Positions 41,925-49,834 of a stretch of 64,000 bases of DNA are shown piece after piece. Source of the stretch: Paraburkholderia franconis (lineage in GTDB: Bacteria > Pseudomonadota > Gammaproteobacteria > Burkholderiales > Burkholderiaceae); the NCBI RefSeq assembly GCF_009362735.1, contig NZ_WHNP01000020.1, positions 1 through 64,000 on the forward strand, in the 5' to 3' direction. The stretch's first letter is position 1. Each line of letters begins with the position of its first letter. Both the position numbers and the translations under genes were made by a program. The notes under the pieces are model-generated. The model was given only the letters and a program-made list of their open reading frames with translations, did not search any database and was not told where the DNA came from.

Positions 41925-43214
41925 TCAGACCTGGATCGCCTCGGGATCGGTCTTTTCCAGCTCCACCGATGCCGCCAGCAGCCCCAGCCGCCCGACCACG
42001 CCATACATGTAGAAGCGGTTCGGCGGCGCGGCGCCCGGCTTCGCGTGCGCATCGGGGAGCGCCGTATGCTCGAAGCCGAGCGGCACGAAATGCATGCCCG
42101 GTGCGTTCAGGTTCTGGTCGCGGTCGCGGCTGCCGTGCACGCGATAGAAACCGCCCACCACGTACCGGTCGATCATGTACACGACGGGCTCGGCCACTTC
42201 CTCGCCGATGCGCTCGAACGTATAGACGCCTTCCTGCACGATCATGTCGTGCACTTCGAGCCCTTCCTTCGTGGTCGCCATCTTGGTGCGCTCGCGCTTC
42301 GTGAGCGCGGCCACTTCCGACGCGTCGTGCACCGTCATCACACCCATGCCGTAGGTACCCGCGTCCGACTTGATGACGACATACGGTTTTTCCGAAATAC
42401 CGTACTCGCGGTACTTCTTGGCGATCTTCTTGAGCACGCCGTCGATCGCGTCGGTCAGCGCCTCCTCACCCGTGCGCGCCTCGAAATCGACGCCTTCGAC
42501 ATGCGCGAAGTATGGATTGATCATCCACGGATCGATGTCGACCATCTTCGCGAACTTCTTCGCGACGTCGTCGTAGCACGAGAAGTGCGTCGACTTGCGG
42601 CGCACGGCCCAGCCTGCGTGCAGCGGCGGCAGCACGTATTGCTCGTGCAGGTTTTCGAGAATCGGCGGAATGCCGCTCGACAGGTCGTTGTTCAGCAGAA
42701 TCGAGCACGGATCGAAGTTCTTCAGCCCGATCCGGCGCGCCGAGCGCTCCAGTGGCTCCAGCACGATCTTCTGGCCGTCCGACAGCGAAATGGTCACGGG
42801 CCCGACGATGTTTTCGTCGAGCGTGCCGAAGCGGACATTCAAGCCCGCCTGACGCATGATCGTCGCCAGCCGCGCGACGTTTTCCAGGTAAAACGCATTG
42901 CGCGTGTGACGCTCGGGGATGACGAGCAGATTCTTCGCGTCCGGGCAAATTTTCTCGATCGACGCCATCGCCGCCTGCACGGCGAGCGGCAGCGTTTCCT
43001 GCGGCAGATTGTTGAACGCGCCGGGAAAGAGGTTCGTGTCGACGGGCGCGAGCTTGAAGCCGGCGTTACGCAGATCGACCGAGCAATAGAACGGCGGCGT
43101 GTGCTCCTGCCATTCGAGGCGGAACCAGCGTTCGATGGCAGGCGTCGCGTCGAGGATCTTCCGCTCGAGGTCGAGCAGCGGACCGTTTAACGCCGTAACT
43201 AAATGCGGAACCAT
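41925..43214 (-). CDS. gshA: Glutamate-cysteine ligase, proteobacterial GshA type
   Basis: A 429-residue enzyme of the GshA family found in beta- and some gamma-proteobacteria, distinct from E. coli GshA, catalysing the first step of glutathione synthesis. Recognised stretches are WFRLEWQEHTPPFYCSVDLRNAGFKLAPVDTNLFPGAFNNL, YVVIKSDAGTYGMGVMTVHD (ATP-grasp-like) and NRFYMYGVVGRLGLLAASVELEK. The start is the ATG at 43214. It is followed by gshB in the same direction, so both steps of glutathione synthesis are side by side. Confidence 0.93.
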   Translation of the reverse strand: MVPHLVTALNGPLLDLERKILDATPAIERWFRLEWQEHTPPFYCSVDLRNAGFKLAPVDTNLFPGAFNNLPQETLPLAVQAAMASIEKICPDAKNLLVIPERHTRNAFYLENVARLATIMRQAGLNVRFGTLDENIVGPVTISLSDGQKIVLEPLERSARRIGLKNFDPCSILLNNDLSSGIPPILENLHEQYVLPPLHAGWAVRRKSTHFSCYDDVAKKFAKMVDIDPWMINPYFAHVEGVDFEARTGEEALTDAIDGVLKKIAKKYREYGISEKPYVVIKSDAGTYGMGVMTVHDASEVAALTKRERTKMATTKEGLEVHDMIVQEGVYTFERIGEEVAEPVVYMIDRYVVGGFYRVHGSRDRDQNLNAPGMHFVPLGFEHTALPDAHAKPGAAPPNRFYMYGVVGRLGLLAASVELEKTDPEAIQV

Positions 43215-43246
43215 TGATCACTCGCAGACTGGAGAAAAAAGATTGT

Positions 43247-43260
43247 AGAGCAATTGCTCT
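43247..43260. promoter_or_regulatory. Perfect palindrome upstream of gshA
   Basis: AGAGCAATTGCTCT, a perfect 14-bp palindrome, ends 33 bp before the gshA ATG. It is short enough to be a regulator site. I cannot name the regulator. Confidence 0.35.
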
Positions 43261-43432
43261 GCCCATTTGGGGACGCTTTCTCCATTCGCAAGTTATGGGT
43301 GGATGCATTCTCCCTATATCAACGATAGCCGGAAAATCTGCTGTTTGTGAGACAAGATTGCGGCGCGGTCCGCGAGGCATGTCGGGGCCCGCCGCGCAGT
43401 CGCCGTGCGGCTGGGACGAACTGCCTCGGCAC

Positions 43433-43459
43433 GAAAAAAGCCCGCCGTGAAGGCGGGCC
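43433..43459 (-). terminator. Terminator of glnK-amtB
   Basis: Read on the minus strand, stem GGCCCGCC/GGCGGGC with a short loop is followed by TTTTTT, 55 bp past the amtB stop. Confidence 0.9.
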
Positions 43460-43513
43460 AAAGTCGCTGTGCTTGTACCTTTCGCAAATCCCGTTGCCGG
43501 GAGGACGCCTGCC

Positions 43514-45016
43514 TTACTCGACGTGCTCGCCGTGCAGGATCACGTCCAGACCTTCGCGCTCTTCTTCTTCCGTCACGCGCAGGCCTATCGTCACGTCGAT
43601 GATCTTCAGCAGAATGAAGCTGATCACGCCGCTGTAGACGAGCGTCGTCAGAACGCCCTTCAGCTGGAGAATGACGCTGCCGTCGAAACCGCCGATGTCC
43701 TTGACAGCGAACACGCCCGTCAGGATCGCACCGACGATACCGCCGATGCAGTGCACGCCGAATGCGTCGAGCGAATCGTCGTAGCCCATCTTGTGCTTGA
43801 GCCACGTGGCCGACCAGAAGCAGATCACGCCCGCGATCAGGCCGATGGCGAGCGCGCCGCCCACGCCGACGAAGCCCGACGCCGGCGTGATCGCCACCAG
43901 ACCCGCCACCGCGCCCGACACGATGCCGAGCACCGACGGCTTACCCTTTGCGATCCATTCCGCGAACATCCAGCCGAGCGCCGCCATGGCCGTTGCAACC
44001 TGCGTCGTCAGCATCGCGAAACCGGCACGGCCGTCAGCCGCCACTGCCGAACCCGCGTTGAAGCCGAACCAGCCCACCCACAGCATCGAGCCGCCGATCA
44101 TCGTCAGCACGAGGTTGTGCGGCGCCATCGAGTCCTTGCCGTAGCCCGTGCGCTTGCCGAGCACGAGACAGCAGACCAGGCCCGCGATACCCGCGTTGAT
44201 GTGCACCACCGTGCCGCCCGCAAAGTCGAGGATGCCCGCGCTAGCCAGCCAGCCCGTCGGTTCCCAGACCATGTGGGCGATCGGCGAGTAGACGATGATC
44301 GACCACAGCGTCATGAAGATCAGCATCGCGGAGAACTTCATGCGGTCCGCGAATGCGCCCGTGATCAGCGCCGGCGTGATGATCGCGAACGTCATCTGGT
44401 AGACGAAATAGACGGATTCCGGAATGGTCGGGGCGAGGTGGCTGACGGTGAGCGTCGTCGCCTTGTCGCCCTTGATGTAGGCCATGCCGTGCAGCATCAC
44501 GCGCGAGAAGCCGCCGAGGAACGAGCCGCCCGGCGTGAACGCGAGGCTGTAGCCGAGCACGGTCCAGATCACCGTCACGAGACAGGTGATCGCGAAGCTC
44601 TGCATGACGGTCGCGAGCACGTTCTTCTTGCGGACCATGCCGGCGTAGAAGAGGGCGAGACCGGGGATGGTCATGAACAGCACGAGTGCCGTCGAGGTCA
44701 GCATCCAGGCGGTGTCGCCGGAGTTGAGCTTCGACGAATCGACCGAGAACGGTGCCGTCGGCGCGGCGGGCGCCGCTTCCGAAGCCGCCGCCGCTGCCGA
44801 TGCGTCAGCGGGAGCGCTGGCGGCGGGCGCCGCCGAAGCGTCCGCGGCGGGCGCGCTCGCAGCGGGTGCAGCAGCATCCGACGAAGCCGGCGCGCTCGCC
44901 GTCGTGTCCGGGGCGGAAGCCGCGGCAGGCGCCGACGCGTCGTCCGCGAGGGCAGCGCCGATGCCGACCGACAGCAGCGAGCCGGCCATCAGCAGGGACA
45001 TCAATAATTTACGCAT
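43514..45016 (-). CDS. amtB: Ammonium transporter AmtB
   Basis: A 500-residue Amt/MEP/Rh channel for ammonium. A signal peptide (LLMSLLMAGSLLSVGIGAALA) precedes an Ala/Ser/Pro-rich low-complexity stretch of about 65 residues. The eleven-helix Amt core then begins at about residue 100 (GDTAWMLTSTALVLFMTIPGLALFYAGMVRKKN). Family marks include the GWFGFNAGSA segment and the twin-histidine regions: VHINAGIAGLVCCLVL and DAFGVHCIGGIVGAI. The C-terminal tail (RVTEEEEREGLDVILHGE) is the GlnK-binding region. It is in an operon with glnK, 26 bp apart. Confidence 0.96.
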   Translation of the reverse strand: MRKLLMSLLMAGSLLSVGIGAALADDASAPAAASAPDTTASAPASSDAAAPAASAPAADASAAPAASAPADASAAAAASEAAPAAPTAPFSVDSSKLNSGDTAWMLTSTALVLFMTIPGLALFYAGMVRKKNVLATVMQSFAITCLVTVIWTVLGYSLAFTPGGSFLGGFSRVMLHGMAYIKGDKATTLTVSHLAPTIPESVYFVYQMTFAIITPALITGAFADRMKFSAMLIFMTLWSIIVYSPIAHMVWEPTGWLASAGILDFAGGTVVHINAGIAGLVCCLVLGKRTGYGKDSMAPHNLVLTMIGGSMLWVGWFGFNAGSAVAADGRAGFAMLTTQVATAMAALGWMFAEWIAKGKPSVLGIVSGAVAGLVAITPASGFVGVGGALAIGLIAGVICFWSATWLKHKMGYDDSLDAFGVHCIGGIVGAILTGVFAVKDIGGFDGSVILQLKGVLTTLVYSGVISFILLKIIDVTIGLRVTEEEEREGLDVILHGEHVE

Positions 45017-45042
45017 CTTCAGTTTCCTCTTGTCGCTGTTTT

Positions 45043-45381
45043 TTACAGTGCGTCCGCGCCGGTCTCGCCGGTACGAATACGAATTACCTGTTCGATCGGC
45101 GTGACGAAGATCTTTCCGTCACCGATCTTGCCTGTCCGCGCCGCCCGCTCGATGGCTTCGATCGCCTGGTCGACGATGTCGTCCGACACGGCCGCTTCGA
45201 TCTTCACCTTCGGCAGAAAATCGACGACGTATTCCGCTCCCCGATACAACTCCGTGTGGCCCTTCTGACGTCCGAACCCTTTGACTTCCGTCACCGTAAT
45301 GCCCGAGACGCCGATGGCCGACAGGGCTTCGCGCGCCTCATCGAGCTTGAACGGCTTGATGATTGCGGTAATGAGTTTCAT
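45043..45381 (-). CDS. glnK: Nitrogen regulatory P-II protein GlnK
   Basis: A 112-residue P-II trimer subunit that senses ATP/ADP and 2-oxoglutarate and gates AmtB. The uridylylation site is Tyr51 on the T-loop (KGHTELYRGAEYVVDFLPK). Both P-II signatures are visible: TEVKGFGRQKGHTELYRGAEY and GKIGDGKIFVTPIEQVIRIRTGE. The start is ATG 45381; the longer frame upstream is not real. It leads the glnK-amtB operon and appears to be driven by a sigma54 promoter about 125 bp upstream. Confidence 0.97.
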   Translation of the reverse strand: MKLITAIIKPFKLDEAREALSAIGVSGITVTEVKGFGRQKGHTELYRGAEYVVDFLPKVKIEAAVSDDIVDQAIEAIERAARTGKIGDGKIFVTPIEQVIRIRTGETGADAL

Positions 45382-45515
45382 GGAATCCTCGCTGTAGTGA
45401 CTCAACCCGTTGCGTGACTTGCATTTGCCTTGCGCCCTGCTTTCGGTCTCAGCCCCTGCAACCGAAGCAAAGGCGCATCTCCAGACGGCGTCCCGCCGGT
45501 GCGCGCGGCAGTAAC

Positions 45516-45531
45516 AGCAACGTCCATGCCA
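45516..45531 (-). promoter_or_regulatory. Sigma54 promoter of glnK-amtB
   Basis: On the minus strand TGGCAT-N5-TTGCT, with the GG and GC dinucleotides 10 bp apart, differs from the sigma54 consensus TGGCAC-N5-TTGCW only at the last base of the -24 box. It lies 135 bp before the glnK ATG and points to it. Confidence 0.7.
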
Positions 45532-45713
45532 TCTTTGTGGCACACTCCCGCCGGGCCTTATGGCACAAGGGTTTGCGCGTTTACTTGTCCGGATGGCCAG
45601 TTCCGTTCGCGAGCGGTAGCGCGCCCTCGGGATCGTTGCTAGAGTGTTTGCAGGCTTGGGCCACGGGCGTGCGCACCAAAGCCGCCCACGCCGGAGCGTG
45701 GCGGCTGCGTGTC

Positions 45714-45781
45714 TGCACCAGAAACGATCATTCAGTGTTACGAGGCACGCACGTAACGACACATGCACATTTTTTGTGCAA
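45714..45781. promoter_or_regulatory. NtrC-type enhancer sites for glnK
   Basis: A 17-bp palindrome TGCACATTTTTTGTGCA at 45765-45781 fits the NtrC box TGCACYAWWWTGGTGCA. A half-site TGCACCA at 45714-45720 lies 51 bp away, about five helical turns. Both are 190-250 bp upstream of the glnK sigma54 promoter, a normal enhancer distance. The palindrome is also only 14 bp before the ubiK start codon. Confidence 0.6.
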
Positions 45782-45794
45782 CAAGGGGAATGAA

Positions 45795-46049
45795 ATGAAA
45801 CAACCAAACGACGTCTTCAACGACTTTCAGGCGCGCGTGAGCGAGCTGTTCAAGAACTCGCCGGCCAAAGATGTCGAACGCAACGTGCGCGCGATGCTGT
45901 CGCAGGGCTTCTCGAAGCTCGATCTCGTGACGCGCGAAGAATTCGATACGCAGACGCAGGTGCTCGTGCGCACCCGCGCGCGTCTCGAGGAGCTCGAGCG
46001 GCGCGTCGCCGAGCTCGAACAGAAGCTGCCCGTGACGCAATCTTCCTGA
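45795..46049 (+). CDS. ubiK: UbiK/BMFP-family ubiquinone biosynthesis accessory factor
   Basis: An 84-residue protein of the YqiC/BMFP family: an amphipathic N-terminal helix (DVFNDFQARVSELFK) and a C-terminal coiled coil (EEFDTQTQVLVRTRARLEELERRVAELEQKL). UbiK binds UbiJ and aids aerobic ubiquinone biosynthesis; earlier it was described as a fusogenic membrane protein. ATG 45795 has AAGGGGAA just upstream. It is the gene whose 5' region contains the NtrC-like palindrome. comM follows 100 bp later. Confidence 0.9.
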   Translation: MKQPNDVFNDFQARVSELFKNSPAKDVERNVRAMLSQGFSKLDLVTREEFDTQTQVLVRTRARLEELERRVAELEQKLPVTQSS

Positions 46050-46149
46050 GCACGCGCATCTGATCTGCACATCACAGGCAAGCGGCCCGTGACGTCGTCA
46101 GCGCTTTAAGGTGAACGCGCCCCGGTGGCGCGTCTGGACGGGAGACAAC

Positions 46150-47721
46150 ATGTCGCTTGCCGTGGTGCGCAGTCGCGCGCCGGCCGCTGGCCGCGCGCCT
46201 GAAGTTATCGTCGAGGTTCATCTCGCCAACGGACTTCCTTCTTTTTCCATCGTCGGCCTGCCCGATCTCGAAGTGCGCGAAAGCCGCGAACGCGTACGGG
46301 CGGCGCTGCTCAATTGCGGACTGGATTTTCCCGTCCGGCGCATCACCGTCAATCTCGCGCCCGCCGACCTTCCCAAGGAATCGGGACGTTTCGATCTGCC
46401 GATTGCGCTCGGCATCCTCGCGGCGAGCGGGCAGATTCCCGCCGAATCGCTTGCGCATCGGGAGTTTGCGGGCGAGCTGTCGCTGACGGGCGCACTGCGG
46501 CCGATGCGCGGCGCGTTCGCGATGGCATGCGGCACGGCACGCGGTCATCTGTCGTCCGCCGATGCTTCTTCCGACGTGCAATCTGAGCGGCATGAAGATC
46601 GCACACCCGAGCTGTATCTGCCGCTTGCCAGCGCAAAAGAAGCGGCGCTCGTGCCCGGCGTGGCCGTGTATGGCGCGGCGGATTTGCCGTCGCTTTGCGC
46701 GCACCTCGCTGGTGAGGCCGATGCGCGCCTGTCGCCCGTCGCGGCACCCACGCTACCCAGCGACGCAGCCGCAACGCCAGCCGACATGGCCGACGTCATC
46801 GGCCAACGTGGCGCCCGGCGCGCGCTCGAAGTGGCGGCAGCGGGCGGTCATCACATGCTGATGATCGGTCCGCCCGGCGCGGGCAAGTCGATGCTCGCCG
46901 CGCGCCTGCCGAGCCTCTTGCCGCCGATGACCGACGACGAAGCGCTCACGTCCGCCGCCCTGCTGTCCGCCAGCGCCGCTGGGTTCACGCCCGCGCAGTG
47001 GCGTCAGCGGCCGTTTCGCGCGCCACACCATTCGTCGAGCGCGGCGGCGCTGGTCGGTGGACGCAATCCGCCGCAACCGGGCGAAATCACGCTCGCGCAT
47101 CTGGGGGTGCTCTTCCTCGATGAGTGCGAATTCGACCGGCATGTGCTCGAAACTCTGCGCGAGCCGCTGGAAAACGGCCGCATCACCATCTCCCGCGCGG
47201 CGCTCCAAGCCGACTTTCCCGCAGCGTGTCAGCTAATCGCGGCGATGAATCCCTGTCCGTGTGGCTGGCGCGGCGACCCGGGCGGCCGCTGCCGATGCAC
47301 GCACGAGGTCGCCGCGCGCTATTTGCGCAAGCTGTCGGGGCCGCTGCTGGATCGCATCGATATCCAGATCGAGATTCCAGCGCTCTCGCCCGCCGAACTG
47401 TCCGCGCGCTCGACGACGCAAGGCGAGGTGAGCGCATCGATTGCGCAACGGGTGGAGGCAGCGCGCGAACGCCAGCTTCGGCGGCAAGGCAAGATGAACC
47501 GCGAGCTGAACGGTCGCGAAGTGGACGAAGTCTGCCGGCCCGACGGCGACGGCGAACGGCTCTTGCGTGAAGCGGGCGAGCGCTTCGGCTGGTCAGCGCG
47601 CGCTTACTACCGCGTGCTCAAGGTCGCGAGAACAATCGCGGATCTCGCGGGCAACGACATCCCGAACGCCGCGCAGATCTCCGAAGCGGTGCAATACCGC
47701 CGGGCGTTCAGCACTCAGTAA
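46150..47721 (+). CDS. comM: ComM/YifB-family Mg-chelatase-like AAA+ ATPase
   Basis: A 523-residue protein. The N-terminal domain (LANGLPSFSIVGLPDLEVRESRERVRAAL) is the ComM type. An AAA+ core has Walker A MIGPPGAGKSMLAARLPSLLPP and Walker B GVLFLDECEFD. A cysteine cluster CPCGWRGDPGGRCRC lies in an insert. ComM acts as a branch-migration helicase during natural transformation and, as YifB, is widespread. ATG 46150 is preceded by GGAG; the upstream frame start is rejected. Confidence 0.94.
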   Translation: MSLAVVRSRAPAAGRAPEVIVEVHLANGLPSFSIVGLPDLEVRESRERVRAALLNCGLDFPVRRITVNLAPADLPKESGRFDLPIALGILAASGQIPAESLAHREFAGELSLTGALRPMRGAFAMACGTARGHLSSADASSDVQSERHEDRTPELYLPLASAKEAALVPGVAVYGAADLPSLCAHLAGEADARLSPVAAPTLPSDAAATPADMADVIGQRGARRALEVAAAGGHHMLMIGPPGAGKSMLAARLPSLLPPMTDDEALTSAALLSASAAGFTPAQWRQRPFRAPHHSSSAAALVGGRNPPQPGEITLAHLGVLFLDECEFDRHVLETLREPLENGRITISRAALQADFPAACQLIAAMNPCPCGWRGDPGGRCRCTHEVAARYLRKLSGPLLDRIDIQIEIPALSPAELSARSTTQGEVSASIAQRVEAARERQLRRQGKMNRELNGREVDEVCRPDGDGERLLREAGERFGWSARAYYRVLKVARTIADLAGNDIPNAAQISEAVQYRRAFSTQ

Positions 47722-48053
47722 AAGCTGCGGAAGACAAAAAACGCATGTCAGGACTTGACTTATGCACATTTTCCGCCCCTTGATAAATTTTGATACATCT
47801 GAAAGACCGTTGTGAGGCACATCGAAGATGTCATTGATTTTATTGGACTTTTCAAAATGCCAAGATTCAGGTCAAACTGACGACCTGCCCGTCCGATGGG
47901 CATTTGCGGCCTACCGCACAGAGTTACCAACAAAGTTATCCACAGATCCTGTGAGTAACCAAAAAAGTCCCATGTAAACGCGAGATTAGCGGTCTTTTCT
48001 ACGAAGAAACTTTCACTTGCTTGGGCGTTCGCAGCCGTCTATCAGGCCCCAGA
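47722..48053. other. Intergenic stretch after comM, no gene seen
   Basis: This 330-bp stretch is AT-richer than its surroundings and has no gene or clear terminator that I can support. One TTATGCACA (47760-47768) resembles a DnaA box, but a second candidate near 47935 is interrupted by an extra base, so I do not call an origin. Confidence 0.5.
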
Positions 48054-48668
48054 TCAGTAAAGTTTGAATGATTCGAAGAATTGCTCGACCTGTTCCGGCG
48101 GCGGTTCCTTGCTCGCGATCACGGCTGCCTGATACACGTGTCGCCCCTTGGCGACGAGTCGCGCGTGCATTGTCCGCGCTTCCTGTTTGGGGCCCGCCTT
48201 GCCGCTGAATGTCATCTCGAGCCCTTGCGCCTGGCCGCCCGCTGCGAGCGGAATCGCCGTCGCGTGAGCGTTGGGCGCGGTGCCGAGATTGCGCGCGAGC
48301 CCCGCGCGCAGATAGTCGAGTGCCATGCGTTGCACCTGCGGATCGTCGCTGGGCAGCATCACCGTGCCGACGGCGAACACGGCGTCGCCGGCCTCGGCGA
48401 TTTGCATCGCCATTTTCATCGGCGTGCCGTCGATGTCGATTTGCCGCTCGTCCGACGTCGGTTTCGCGGGCAAATCGACCGTGTAGCCGTTGTCGTTGTT
48501 CATGATCGTGCGCCAGTCGTAGGTCGGAGAGCACGCGGCAAGCAGCCAGCCGGCCGACAGCATGATGACGACCGCCGCCAGCAGCGAACCCAATGCGGAC
48601 GCGGAAGTGGACGGATGAACGGAACGAACGGAGCGGCGGACGGATGCGAGAAGAACGGAGCTGAGCAT
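48054..48668 (-). CDS. Hypothetical lipoprotein
   Basis: A 204-residue protein with a hydrophobic N-terminal segment (ALGSLLAAVVIMLSAGWLLAAC) ending in a lipobox (LLAAC). The mature part is soluble and periplasmic (NGYTVDLPAKPTSDERQIDI, then PLAAGGQAQGLEMTFSGKAG and VEQFFESFKL). I do not recognise the family with certainty. Alternative starts closer to the signal helix are possible, since the first 25 residues look like leader. It is transcribed away from the repeat array, which begins 46 bp upstream. Confidence 0.7.
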   Translation of the reverse strand: MLSSVLLASVRRSVRSVHPSTSASALGSLLAAVVIMLSAGWLLAACSPTYDWRTIMNNDNGYTVDLPAKPTSDERQIDIDGTPMKMAMQIAEAGDAVFAVGTVMLPSDDPQVQRMALDYLRAGLARNLGTAPNAHATAIPLAAGGQAQGLEMTFSGKAGPKQEARTMHARLVAKGRHVYQAAVIASKEPPPEQVEQFFESFKLY

Positions 48669-48713
48669 GACGCGGCAAACGGCAATTACTGACGGAAAGC
48701 ATCATTATCCGCT

Positions 48714-49041
48714 GTCGACCAGAGTTAGCGCTTCAGCGCTTACTCTGGTCCCATGCAAGGCGGTCGACCAGAGTTAGCGCTTCAGCGCTTACTCTGGTCC
48801 CATGCAAGGCGGTCGACCAGAGTTAGCGCTTTAGCGCCTTACTCACGTCCCACGCAAGGCGGTCAACCGGAGTTGGCGCTTTAGCGCCTTACTCTCGTCC
48901 CATGCAAGGCGGTCGACCAGAGTTAGCGCTTTAGCGCCTTACTCACGTCCCACGCAAGGCGGTCAACCGGAGTTGGCGCTTTAGCGCCTTACTCTCGTCC
49001 CATGCAAAGCGGTCGACCAAAGTTACTGCTTCCGCGCCTTC
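48714..49041. repeat. Tandem array of palindromic 49-50-bp units
   Basis: Six full units plus a degenerate seventh stand in direct tandem. Units 1 and 2 (48714-48762, 48763-48811; 49 bp) are identical. Units 3-6 are 50 bp each; 3 and 5 are identical, 4 and 6 differ at one base, so a 100-bp two-unit block is itself duplicated. Units 1 and 2 fold into a hairpin with outer arms GACCAGAGT/ACTCTGGTC and inner arms AGCGC/GCGCT. Later units keep the inner stem but have lost most of the outer match. A similar single copy lies at 54783-54814. Confidence 0.95.
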
Positions 49042-49220
49042 CCGCCCCCAGAGAACCCCGTTATCCGCCGCTTGACTGCGCCGCCAGCCATGTCACGGGA
49101 TTGCCGCTACAATATGAGACAAAATCCCGGCCGCTCGTACCCGCAGTCGTTCTCGCAACGTACGGGGCGCCGCAAGGTGTTGTTCCGGCGTGCCTTCCGC
49201 GCGTTTCCCGAGGTCCCTTC

Positions 49221-49754
49221 ATGAGCCAAACCATCCAAAGCAACGTCTCCCGGCGCTCGAGCCCGATTCGCTATATCGCGGCGGCTGTCGTTGCAGGCGC
49301 GATCGCCGTCGCGGGCTACTTCGCGTTCGGCAGCCAGCAGCACGTGCCCGATGCGACGTTCACGCTGCTGTCCGGCCAGAAAGTGTCGACCGCCGATCTG
49401 AAAGGCAAGGTCTATCTCGTCAACTTCTGGGCGACGAGCTGCGACACCTGCATGAAGGAAATGCCGCAGATGGTGCAGACGTACAACCGCTTCAAGGACA
49501 AGGGCCTCGAATTCGTGGCCGTCGCGATGAGCTACGACGCGCCGATGTACGTGGCGAACTACACGGAAACGCGCCGCCTGCCGTTCAAGGTCGCGATGGA
49601 CGACGGCTCGGCCGCGAAGCAGTTCGGCAACGTGCAGCTGACACCGACCACGTTCGTGATCGACCGCAATGGCAAGGTGCTGAAGCGCTATGTCGGCGAG
49701 CCGCAGTTCGCGGAACTCGATCAGCTGCTGCAAAAGGCGCTGGGCACGACCTGA
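49221..49754 (+). CDS. TlpA/ResA-like membrane-anchored thioredoxin
   Basis: A 177-residue protein with an N-terminal membrane anchor (IRYIAAAVVAGAIAVAGYFAF) and a thioredoxin-like domain. The active site is NFWATSCDTCMKEMPQM (CDTC), followed by LTPTTFVIDRNGKVLKRYVG with the cis-Pro. Such proteins reduce periplasmic disulfides, for example in cytochrome c maturation or copper-site assembly. The substrate is unknown. ATG 49221 is used; the longer frame reads back into the repeat array. Confidence 0.87.
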   Translation: MSQTIQSNVSRRSSPIRYIAAAVVAGAIAVAGYFAFGSQQHVPDATFTLLSGQKVSTADLKGKVYLVNFWATSCDTCMKEMPQMVQTYNRFKDKGLEFVAVAMSYDAPMYVANYTETRRLPFKVAMDDGSAAKQFGNVQLTPTTFVIDRNGKVLKRYVGEPQFAELDQLLQKALGTT

Positions 49755-49834
49755 TCGCCCGAATCTATCTCCCTCGACGGCGGGCCTCGCGTTGAATCGT
49801 CGCAACGCATCCGCCGTCAGCAGCACCTCCCGCT

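Noticed and set aside
45552..45600. Second sigma54-like element (TGGCAC-N6-TTGC) on the plus strand
   Set aside because: The GG to GC spacing is one base too long, and it points towards ubiK from about 220 bp away. The minus-strand element at 45516-45531 has correct spacing.
47760..47950. DnaA boxes and a possible replication origin
   Set aside because: Only one TTATGCACA is found, and the second candidate is broken (TTATCC followed by CACAG). No dnaA, dnaN, parAB or repeat cluster is nearby.
48714..49041. CRISPR-like array
   Set aside because: The units are contiguous and near-identical over their full length, with no unique spacers and no cas genes. It is a tandem palindromic repeat.
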